Under the pieces are notes generated by a model that had not been told where the DNA came from, did no database searches, and was given only the letters and a program-made list of their open reading frames with translations. Source: Arenibacter amylolyticus (GTDB taxonomy: Bacteria > Bacteroidota > Bacteroidia > Flavobacteriales > Flavobacteriaceae). Taken from it: a DNA stretch of 59,217 bases. How positions within the stretch are numbered: the stretch's first letter is position 1; every line of letters starts with the position of its first letter. Made by a program: the position numbers and the translations under genes. Positions 51,674-58,829 of the stretch are shown here, one piece after another. Where the stretch lies: the NCBI RefSeq assembly GCF_002150785.1, contig NZ_MTAZ01000030.1:1-59217 (forward strand), written 5' to 3'.

Positions 51674-53104
51674 TTAAAGGGCCGTAAAGCTATACATTAT
51701 ATTGATAGAATAGGTTCCTTTTTCCTTGCCTACCAAGGATTGGGCACCTCTTGCAGAAATGGTGTATATCATGTCCAAATCCTTATCTAGAACGGGGGCA
51801 CCATCCGTTATTATATTCTGACAACTATTGGTAAGCGTTACTTTTTGGGAACCTCCCGCTATCCCTACTTGCAAAATACTCGCAGGCACATCCGAGGAAT
51901 CACCTGATAGTCTAAGGTAGGAATTATCAGATTTAACGCAAAGTTCATAGGGTTTATTATTGGAGATTTTCAATTGGTTTGGAATGAGCTTAGTTTGTCC
52001 ATTCTGATAATGAGCGGGGGTGTTAAATTCAAAATTAATGTTATTCCCGGCAGGGGGTATGGTAATTTCGGATAATGGGAGCACTTCAATGGAAAAATCT
52101 GTATTGTGGACTGCAGAAACGGTATGATCCGTACTCTTTGCATCCAAATTCAATTGAAGCTTATAGGTTCCTGCTTCAAAAAAATGAGTTTTAAAATCAT
52201 TCTCAGATATGGTCAATTCCAGGTTAAACTGGTGTTTATTACCTCTTTCCACTTTAAAAGGTGTTGCCGGGTTAAGGTTTTTCCATGTATCCGATAATGT
52301 TGTGGTCTGTATATTAGGGTGAGCGCTGCCCAAACTCACCAGGGACACTGGTCGGTAGGCAACCACACCCGAAGGGGACGTACGCTGAATGGTAGCTGTA
52401 TTGGTCTTTGCCAATAGGTTAAAATTGGTGGTATTAGCAATTTCAGCAGCCCCTACTGCATCAAAAATCTGCGTACCTCCCATCCGGTATCGGTCCAAGC
52501 TAGAAATCTCATGATAGGTAATCGGGGTTTTGGTAACCCAGTCTATGGATTGTGCGCTAGGGATAACTAGGATAACCTGAAAGCTGACCGGAGAAAAGTA
52601 ACTGGCATCATAATTATGGGTAACCTCCAATGCATACTCTCCGGGAATAAAAGTATTTTCTTCGAAGGCTTTGGCAGGTATTTTAAACCTAAAGGCAACG
52701 TTGCCCGGATTAAAATGTCCTTTGGTAGCATGGGGCTCGTACCAATTTTTGGGACTAGTAGAAAACCACTTAAAGCTAGGCAATCTTTCCTGACTCCTAA
52801 ACGGGGCGGGCGTGCCTCCAATGCTCTCTAGCTGCCATAGCAAAATAGAAGCAGGGAGGGAAGCACTAGGACGTGATGTATGCGTAAAATTTGTATTGCC
52901 CCTCACTTCAAAGGAAGGGTTCTTTTTATTGATCCATTGATCATCGGCCCCCGTTTGCAAGACGTTCAGCGTGGTACTAAATTCCATTTTGTTAATAACA
53001 TTACTGATGGGAACCTCTATTCTCACCTGCTGAGCAACAGTGGGGGCCCAAAAGCTTAGCAGCCATCCCATTATCAAGATATATTTTCTACTAGGTCTCA
53101 TCAA
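51674..53104 (-). CDS. Secreted tip-adhesin-like protein with a C-terminal pilin domain
   Basis: A 476-residue protein with a Sec signal (1-24, cleavage after VAQ) and three parts. D1 (about 25-185) and D2 (about 186-340) look like two related beta domains: both end with a F-x2-G-x-Y strand (FIPGEYALEV, FEAGTYKLQLNL). D3 (about 341-476) is homologous to the three subunits encoded upstream: INFEF...Y...IPNQLKI...Y.L.VKS matches VNF.Y...DY...PNSL.VT..FD.KVKA. It ends in GTYSINIMYSFTAL with glycine 14 residues from the end. Cys389 and Cys428 in D3 may be disulfide-bonded. This two-part design (binding domains plus pilin domain) is that of chaperone-usher tip adhesins. The ligand is unknown. Eight bases from the usher-like gene. 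Confidence 0.72.
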   Translation of the reverse strand: MMRPSRKYILIMGWLLSFWAPTVAQQVRIEVPISNVINKMEFSTTLNVLQTGADDQWINKKNPSFEVRGNTNFTHTSRPSASLPASILLWQLESIGGTPAPFRSQERLPSFKWFSTSPKNWYEPHATKGHFNPGNVAFRFKIPAKAFEENTFIPGEYALEVTHNYDASYFSPVSFQVILVIPSAQSIDWVTKTPITYHEISSLDRYRMGGTQIFDAVGAAEIANTTNFNLLAKTNTATIQRTSPSGVVAYRPVSLVSLGSAHPNIQTTTLSDTWKNLNPATPFKVERGNKHQFNLELTISENDFKTHFFEAGTYKLQLNLDAKSTDHTVSAVHNTDFSIEVLPLSEITIPPAGNNINFEFNTPAHYQNGQTKLIPNQLKISNNKPYELCVKSDNSYLRLSGDSSDVPASILQVGIAGGSQKVTLTNSCQNIITDGAPVLDKDLDMIYTISARGAQSLVGKEKGTYSINIMYSFTAL

Positions 53105-53112
53105 TTTTAGTA

Positions 53113-55896
53113 TTAAAACTTCTTCACTTTAATTTCTGTATCCTTCTTTTTATACTCAAAAACTAAGGGCTTGGGATAATCTTCCCCTTCCACCGTAATT
53201 TTTTGCGAAGGATTTATATACTCATAGGCATTGTTTTCAATATAAATCTCATAAGTCCCATCGTTCAGGAAAAATTCGAAGGTATTATTCTGGTTTACTA
53301 CCGTAGTATTAATATGTCCATTTTCATCTTTTACATACACCACTACCCCACGCACATAGGTATCTGTCTTATCGTAAGCCTGTTTAATTTCAATTAACTC
53401 CCCTGCCACCCTATTCTTTTTAATGAGGCCTATTTCCAGGCTATTGTTTTTATCTACCACAAGAGTAGGTTCTAGGGCCATGCGCAATCCTTTAGTTTGG
53501 TTTACCCTTAGGGTATAACTTCCTTTGGGCACATTAGAAAAACGCACTTTACCATTGGAATCCGTAATGGCAATAAAATTATCTAATTGGATTGCCTCAT
53601 TGGCAATTGGCAATTCATCTGCATCAAATATCCCATTAAAATTTTGATCGTGAAATAGGCGAAGATCCACATTGTAATTCCCTGCCGAAGTTGCTTTTAC
53701 AAAGTATTTTTTAACCCCTATTCTAATCTGGTAGTTGCTGCCCTTAAATCCATAAGTGGCTGTAGAACTATATTGGGTGTAATTCCCATATCCGGTGGCA
53801 GCCCAGCTAGGGGATATCTTATACTCTAGATTCCCATTTAGGTATTTATTGGTGTTATTATATAGCTCGGAATAGTTTAATCCGGCCGAGATAGCACCTC
53901 TTAGGGAATTCTTTTTGGTCTGAAAATTATAGGCGGCATAGGTACTATAATTTAAAAAGTTTTCTGATCCCGTTTGATAATAATTTAGGTCGATGACATT
54001 TTGGGGGTTCACTTGGGCGGTTCCATTTAAGGAAAAGCCTTGAAACCTGTAGGACAGCGTAGTCCTTGCACTGTGAAACCAGGGGAGATTGGTAGCATTG
54101 GAGTAGGAGTATTCGCCCGATAGGTTGATACCATGACCCCCAAAGGATGTTCCCACACTGGCAAAGAGCCTATATGAAAGCAAGTTACGTGACAATGTAT
54201 TATGGATACTCTTCTGCTCCTCAATTAGCGGGGCCAGCGTAATACTCCAATTAGAGAGTGAGAATTGTGTTCCTCCCCGTAGTATTTGGGTGCTATGAAA
54301 ATAGGTTGGGTAATACCCTTGGCCATCATCATAGCCAGGTTTTTGTACACTTAGATATTGCGGCCGCACTTCCGAGTTTTGATATTGTAGAAACAATCTA
54401 GTAAATCCAGACAGTCTATAGCCCAGGTTCTGATTGGAATTGAAGGAACCGCGACTCAATCCGGCATAGCTTCTGCCAGCGATATTGTTTAAGGATTGAA
54501 ATTCCCACCTTCCCAATTTAGTTTCATAGTTTATTCTGGCGGAAGCATCCAAGTTTTGCTCTTGGTTTACCCTACCCCTCTCATGGCTCAATCCAGTTTC
54601 TATGCTCATCCGGTGGATAGAATCTAACACAAAAGCGGTACTCACTTTTGCCACTTGGGTATCTATATTCAGCAGTGGATTATGGTCAAAAACATAGGAA
54701 ACCTTCCCTTTAAAGTCGGAAGTCTCCCCAAAACTGAATTTGGCGCCTGCTACTTTGGCGCCTTCAGCCTGTGAAAAGTAGGTTCCATAGAGATTGTAGT
54801 TGTTCTCCAATGCAAAAACCTCTAAACCATTTCCACGCCCTATTCTGGTGGTTAAGATCCCTCCCCGACCCGAAACGGAGTAATCATAATCATGACCATA
54901 TACATTCCCAAGTCTAAGCACGGAGTTTTTATTCTCCAATTCTAGCCAGGTATCGTATAGGTTGTATTTTTTTTCGGACAAGTAATAATCGCCCCCCATA
55001 TTAATTGTTCCCTGCAGATCCTTATGGACCGCAAAAGCGGTATTTCCTTTTAGTCGGAGATAATTAAATCCACTACGCTGCCCATTATACCCCAGCTCTA
55101 CAAAGTTTTTATCCATAGAAATTCCAGGACTAGGCATTACTTGGCGGTTGTTAGATAGGACCATGAGTTTTAGATAGGTATTCCCCACATTTTCATTATC
55201 CAATAAATCGGTAGCCCTCACATGAATGTTAAAGTCGGGGTAATGACGTCCCTGATGACGTACTGCCACTTGAAACTCTACCAATTTCTTCTCTTGTCCC
55301 TCCAAAGTTATAGTTCTTTCGTTGGGGGTCACTTCCAGACCGCTGGGGGATACCTGAAGGGTAAGTTTAATGGAACGCTGGGAAAATCCTCTATTCTCTA
55401 CAAACAAGGAAATAGAGTTTGCTTGAACGGGATTGATAAAATTTTCTCGTGAGAAGGAATATAAGGCAATATGCCGTTCTTCCTTTCTATCGATGAAGAA
55501 GGAAGCTTCCAACTCTTCTTCTTTCCCTTCCATTTGATACGACAAACGATAGCTAATTTCTGGGGATTTCATTTTCATAAAATCCGTATTTGCCAGAAAC
55601 TTGATGGGAAATCTTTTGGTTTCGCCTTGCTTCAGGGTATAGGAGGGCCGGGGTGAGAGAAGAAGTCCATGATATTGTTGCTGCGGTCCCATATTTCCTA
55701 TACTAATCTCCTTATCACTTAAATTCTTTAATATCAAAAAATTAATAAAACTCTGTCCATGTTGTACGGACACCGTATCTGTCTTAAAATAAAATTCCAA
55801 CGGTTTTTTTTCTTGGGCAACCCCATGAAACATTCCAAATAGCAGTAGCGCCAAGAGGGGGAATATGTTTCTTAGGAGATCCAATGGGTATGGCAT
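53113..55896 (-). CDS. Usher-like outer-membrane beta-barrel protein
   Basis: A 927-residue secreted protein. Signal peptide 1-27; two Ig-like beta domains (about 35-245, with TL-rich strands typical of NEW3-type folds); a long barrel-like region (about 255-735) with alternating aromatic strands and glycine turns; then two or three small beta-sandwich domains, including DQNFNGIFDADE (about 745-757, SdrB-like calcium-site pattern) and a carboxypeptidase-regulatory-like repeat (NVPKGSYTLRV near 780), with the final FEYKKKDTEIKVKKF end. N-terminal beta domain, barrel, C-terminal beta sandwiches is the architecture of pilus ushers. Strong family signatures of known ushers are not visible, so homology is inferred from context and architecture. 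It lies 20 bases after the chaperone gene and 8 before the tip gene. Confidence 0.65.
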   Translation of the reverse strand: MPYPLDLLRNIFPLLALLLFGMFHGVAQEKKPLEFYFKTDTVSVQHGQSFINFLILKNLSDKEISIGNMGPQQQYHGLLLSPRPSYTLKQGETKRFPIKFLANTDFMKMKSPEISYRLSYQMEGKEEELEASFFIDRKEERHIALYSFSRENFINPVQANSISLFVENRGFSQRSIKLTLQVSPSGLEVTPNERTITLEGQEKKLVEFQVAVRHQGRHYPDFNIHVRATDLLDNENVGNTYLKLMVLSNNRQVMPSPGISMDKNFVELGYNGQRSGFNYLRLKGNTAFAVHKDLQGTINMGGDYYLSEKKYNLYDTWLELENKNSVLRLGNVYGHDYDYSVSGRGGILTTRIGRGNGLEVFALENNYNLYGTYFSQAEGAKVAGAKFSFGETSDFKGKVSYVFDHNPLLNIDTQVAKVSTAFVLDSIHRMSIETGLSHERGRVNQEQNLDASARINYETKLGRWEFQSLNNIAGRSYAGLSRGSFNSNQNLGYRLSGFTRLFLQYQNSEVRPQYLSVQKPGYDDGQGYYPTYFHSTQILRGGTQFSLSNWSITLAPLIEEQKSIHNTLSRNLLSYRLFASVGTSFGGHGINLSGEYSYSNATNLPWFHSARTTLSYRFQGFSLNGTAQVNPQNVIDLNYYQTGSENFLNYSTYAAYNFQTKKNSLRGAISAGLNYSELYNNTNKYLNGNLEYKISPSWAATGYGNYTQYSSTATYGFKGSNYQIRIGVKKYFVKATSAGNYNVDLRLFHDQNFNGIFDADELPIANEAIQLDNFIAITDSNGKVRFSNVPKGSYTLRVNQTKGLRMALEPTLVVDKNNSLEIGLIKKNRVAGELIEIKQAYDKTDTYVRGVVVYVKDENGHINTTVVNQNNTFEFFLNDGTYEIYIENNAYEYINPSQKITVEGEDYPKPLVFEYKKKDTEIKVKKF

Positions 55897-55916
55897 TGAA
55901 ATTTTAAGGATAGGGC

Positions 55917-56723
55917 TTAAAGCTCAAAGGTTTTTTCCCCGACCCTTAAGTCATTAGTTCCCGCCATCTTAACAATGGCCACCCCTAAATAAGAGCCTTT
56001 AATCCCCGGAGGTAATTGAAAGACCACTTTTTGCTTGGCACCGGGTAGCATGGAGATGTTGATTGGATTAAGCACTATATCCTCGCCACTATCAGTATCC
56101 GTAAATTCCAATTCCACCTGGGCGTCATTAACCACATTGCCATCATTCTCAATTCCAATAGCCACTTTTACGGAGTCGGTGTTTTCATCAGAAATCTCTT
56201 CCATGCTCACTATATCCAGGCTCTTGGTGGTATTATTTGGAGGAGTACAATAGATATGCAAACCAAATTCGAATAAGGCAATAATTCCAATTCCCTTTTG
56301 CTGCTCGGCGAAATCTTCCTGTTTCCCTATCTGGGTAAAGAATAGCATACTATTGGTAACCTCTGTAGTAGAAGCGTCCTCCGGAATGGTCATGGTCACA
56401 ACAATTTCCCTATTGCTTTTCGCTGGGAGGCTAACGGACGACTCCATGGTAGATACCCATGCTGCATTGGAATTTTCCAGGCTACCAGCCTCAAAATACA
56501 CCTTATTGCCGTCCTCTTCCCTTAACCAATCTTTTGTATTAACATCAAACACATAATCACTATTGGAACTATTACTTAAAACAACGGGAAGACTAACGGT
56601 CTCTCCCGGATTTCCGTAGAAGAACAGGCGGGTGGGCGACATAGAAATCCCTTGTGCGAATAAGGAAGAAAGACTGGAAATAAAAAAGAAGCATACTAGA
56701 ATAAAATGCCAGTAGGTACGCAT
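55917..56723 (-). CDS. PapD-like periplasmic pilus chaperone
   Basis: A 268-residue protein with a Sec signal (1-23). The mature part has two beta domains. Domain 1 begins ISMSPTRLFFYGNPGETVSL, which aligns with the start of PapD-type chaperones, with Arg32 in the position of their conserved Arg8. A strand ending SMLFFTQIG and the long alternating strand GIGIIALFEFGLHIY (about 144-158) match the F and G1 strands that donate to the pilin groove in donor-strand complementation. The lysine of PapD (Lys112) is not conserved at the aligned place. Domain 2 (about 165-268) has the chaperone-like second Ig fold. A family member, but remote; the usher-like and pilin genes beside it support the call. 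Confidence 0.75.
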   Translation of the reverse strand: MRTYWHFILVCFFFISSLSSLFAQGISMSPTRLFFYGNPGETVSLPVVLSNSSNSDYVFDVNTKDWLREEDGNKVYFEAGSLENSNAAWVSTMESSVSLPAKSNREIVVTMTIPEDASTTEVTNSMLFFTQIGKQEDFAEQQKGIGIIALFEFGLHIYCTPPNNTTKSLDIVSMEEISDENTDSVKVAIGIENDGNVVNDAQVELEFTDTDSGEDIVLNPINISMLPGAKQKVVFQLPPGIKGSYLGVAIVKMAGTNDLRVGEKTFEL

Positions 56724-56759
56724 AATAAAAAATTTGGAGTTTAATATCTAAATGACTTG

Positions 56760-56767
56760 CAAAATTA
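56760..56767 (-). promoter_or_regulatory. Promoter (-7) of the chaperone-usher-tip-kinase operon
   Basis: Reverse-strand TAATTTTG, a TAnnTTTG match, 37 bases before the chaperone ATG. It would start the six-gene operon reaching to the response regulator. No good -33 box. Confidence 0.45.
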
Positions 56768-56915
56768 CAGCAAAATTGCCATCCGTAATCATAAAAAAGT
56801 TAGAATCTTCCAACACCTTCGTTCCCCCTAACTATCAAGAAACCAGGCACCCATTATATTAATTCAGCAACCCACAGTATCTATAGTGCCTTGCCAGAAT
56901 ATTAGGTGCAAATCC

Positions 56916-57476
56916 CTATAGTGCAGAAACCGTATAAGTTACTTTTTGGGTGTATTTCCCTTCTGGTTTTCCCAGCATATCCGGGGATGAAGACTTGGCC
57001 TGCGGAATTGTATAATCCAAGTCTAGGTTTAGTTTACTTCCGCTATCTGCCCCACTTACCAAAACTTGATCTTCTGTAGAAAGCACAATTGGCTTGGAAT
57101 TACCCGTAATCTTAGACGTTTCATTCCGAGAAATGGTTAGCACATTCACTGGAATTTGATGCGCCCCATTTTCAAAATACGCTCCATTGGCCTTCACCTT
57201 TAGATCGAATGGGTGGGTAAAAGTTATTATAAGGCTATTAGGAATAGTGGCGGTCTGCTCTGAATTATAGTCACTAGCATTTTCGTAATGAAAATCTACG
57301 GTCCCACCTTTAGCGGCACTTCCTGGTTCAATGGCAATAACATCTGCTAGAATAAGATTTATAGTAGTAGTTGCTTTCTGTGCAGCAACCTTACTCACAC
57401 CAAACAACAACATAGTCAAGGCAGCTACGATATTGGTAGCTCGTTTCTTACGACAGTATTTTAGGGTAGTCTGCAT
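56916..57476 (-). CDS. Secreted pilin-like subunit (third copy)
   Basis: A 186-residue protein of the same family as its two upstream neighbours. Signal peptide about 1-33 (ending VAAQKA). Conserved frame: TTTINLILADVIAI, then VDFHY...DY, IPNSLIITF, FDLKVKA, IPVNVLTI, LDLDYTIP, and the end GKYTQKVTYTVSAL with Gly173 at 14 from the C terminus. It differs most from the other two and lacks the terminator repeat. The N-terminal alternating strand could be the donor strand for the next subunit. Its own promoter is at 57502-57509; 192 bases separate its stop from the chaperone gene. Confidence 0.72.
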   Translation of the reverse strand: MQTTLKYCRKKRATNIVAALTMLLFGVSKVAAQKATTTINLILADVIAIEPGSAAKGGTVDFHYENASDYNSEQTATIPNSLIITFTHPFDLKVKANGAYFENGAHQIPVNVLTISRNETSKITGNSKPIVLSTEDQVLVSGADSGSKLNLDLDYTIPQAKSSSPDMLGKPEGKYTQKVTYTVSAL

Positions 57477-57501
57477 AGTTAGTCGGCGTTAAAACGAATA
57501 T

Positions 57502-57509
57502 CAAAGATA
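57502..57509 (-). promoter_or_regulatory. Promoter (-7) of the third pilin-like gene
   Basis: Reverse-strand TATCTTTG, identical to the box upstream of the second pilin-like gene, 25 bases before the ATG. No clear -33 TTTG. Confidence 0.5.
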
Positions 57510-57841
57510 GGTTAATTTTTTACATCCTGATAAAAAACGCGACATTAAACTGAATATTGTGCATTTCATCGAATTTATTTGAGGATATTCATAATCTAAT
57601 TCTGTCAAACATAAAAAAAAAGGACCCTTACTAAAGAGAATTTACACTTAATATTAAGCACTATTTTGGTCCATTAACCTTTTCATTATCCAATGGAGCA
57701 GCGGATTTTTAATAGAAGGGAAAGCGGGAGGAAACAAACAGCACAAACAAACTAATTTGTTGTTAGAGGTAGCTTTCGCCCTAAAGGTATTTGGACTGCT
57801 AGTGCCACATAAAAGTAGCAGCAGCCACCCAAAATAGCCTA

Positions 57842-57891
57842 TAAAAAAAGGGATTCCCAAGATTACAGAGTCTGCAACCAAGGGAATCCCT
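57842..57891 (-). terminator. Intrinsic terminator after the second pilin-like gene
   Basis: On the reverse strand AGGGATTCCC pairs with GGGAATCCCT (57891-57882 with 57858-57849), followed by a run of seven T residues (57849-57843). It lies 25 bases past the stop. A near-copy without the T-run follows the first pilin-like gene. Confidence 0.85.
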
Positions 57892-57919
57892 AAATTCATC
57901 TTTAGTATTGTTGGTCTTA
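57849..57919 (-). repeat. Direct repeat copy 1 (end of pilin-like gene plus terminator)
   Basis: About 70 bases here and at 58759-58829 differ at only about half a dozen positions. Each spans the terminator hairpin and the last codons of a pilin-like gene, showing that the gene and its terminator were duplicated together. Confidence 0.85.
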
Positions 57920-58450
57920 ATTAGCGGTTGCGGTATAGGTAACGGTCTGCGTATAGGTTCCATTGGGCATCCCTAGAATATCCTTAGAGGCTTTTTTCTT
58001 ATGGATCTCATAATCCAAGTCGAGCGTCAGCTTACTTCCCTTGGGGGCGTTATTGACCAGTTTCTGATCCTTTGCTTTCAATTTTATATCTTTCTTATTG
58101 CCCTTCATAGTCCCGCCATTGGCTTTTAAGGTTAGAACATCTACAGGAATATTATCATTCCCATTCACAAAATTATCGCCTCCAGCTTTCACCTTGATAT
58201 CAAAATCCGTCGCGGAAGTTACCACTAAGCTATTGGGCACCGTGATAGTTTTTGTAGTGTGATAATCATCTGCAGTAATATAAATAAAGTTTACCTCCCC
58301 ATCCCTAGCCGCACTCTCCTCGTGGATGGAGATTACATCTTCCAGCATAATATTTACCATAGTCGTCACCGATTCTTGTGCTTGTACCGAGTTCATTCCT
58401 AATAATAGGACAGTAAAAGTAAAACAAGCGGCAAGAAATTGTGTTTTCAT
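57917..58450 (-). CDS. Secreted pilin-like subunit (second copy)
   Basis: A 177-residue protein with a Sec signal (1-24, ending VQAQE). The mature part is beta-rich and lysine-rich; VNFIY...DDY, VPNSLVVTS, FDIKVKAGG, IPVDVLTL, LTLDLDYEI and the end GTYTQTVTYTATAN (Gly164 at position 14 from the C terminus) are shared with the other subunits. The N-terminal stretch TTMVNIMLEDVISI alternates hydrophobic and polar residues, as expected for a donor strand. No lipobox, which separates it from the lipoprotein type V pilins of Bacteroidia. Own promoter (58517-58524) and own terminator, so it can be made in excess, like a major pilin. Confidence 0.75.
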   Translation of the reverse strand: MKTQFLAACFTFTVLLLGMNSVQAQESVTTMVNIMLEDVISIHEESAARDGEVNFIYITADDYHTTKTITVPNSLVVTSATDFDIKVKAGGDNFVNGNDNIPVDVLTLKANGGTMKGNKKDIKLKAKDQKLVNNAPKGSKLTLDLDYEIHKKKASKDILGMPNGTYTQTVTYTATAN

Positions 58451-58516
58451 AATTAAATCTTTCTAAATAATACTTAAAGTTATCAGTTGGCTTTTCCTAC
58501 AATTGAGCTTAAACTT

Positions 58517-58524
58517 CAAAGATA
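58517..58524 (-). promoter_or_regulatory. Promoter (-7) of the second pilin-like gene
   Basis: Reverse-strand TATCTTTG, 66 bases before the ATG at 58450. Same box as at 57502-57509. Confidence 0.5.
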
Positions 58525-58758
58525 GATTGGAAGACATTTAAATTATGTAGTAAATATTGGCCTCTCTTGTAGCAAATAAACTACAAGCCTGATTTTTAAC
58601 GACTCCTCGCTAGCAATAACCAGCCTACCCTAGGTAAGTAAAGCCCTTTGGCAGTAGCGATTACAGTGCAACTACCCTAATTAGAGTAGCGCCTTAAGGT
58701 TGTGAATAGCTACCATCTCCAAAAGATTGAGTGCAATTTCGCTACTTCCTTAAACTAA

Positions 58759-58799
58759 AGGATTCCCAAGATTACCGTATCTGCAACCAAGGGAATCCC
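58759..58799 (-). terminator. Hairpin after the first pilin-like gene
   Basis: GGATTCCC (58760-58767) pairs with GGGAATCC (58791-58798). The tail on the reverse strand is TTTAGTTT, not a clean T-run, so this is a weaker terminator than its copy at 57842-57891 and may allow some read-through. Confidence 0.6.
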
Positions 58800-58829
58800 T
58801 AAATTCATCTTTAAAATTGTTGGGCTTAT
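58759..58829 (-). repeat. Direct repeat copy 2 (end of pilin-like gene plus terminator)
   Basis: Near-identical to 57849-57919; see that entry. Located at the end of the first pilin-like gene. Confidence 0.85.

Noticed and set aside
57654-57899. An 81-codon hydrophobic reading frame on the reverse strand between two pilin-like genes.
   Set aside because: It starts inside the terminator hairpin and its hydrophobic stretch comes from translating the stem and T-run. No ribosome-binding site or promoter fits.
51674-58450. Type IX secretion C-terminal sorting domains in the large secreted proteins.
   Set aside because: None of the proteins ends in the T9SS-type domain; their C termini are pilin-like strands or a lysine-rich tail.
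57849-58829. CRISPR-like repeats.
   Set aside because: Only two copies, about 900 bases apart, each covering gene end and terminator; this is a gene duplication.
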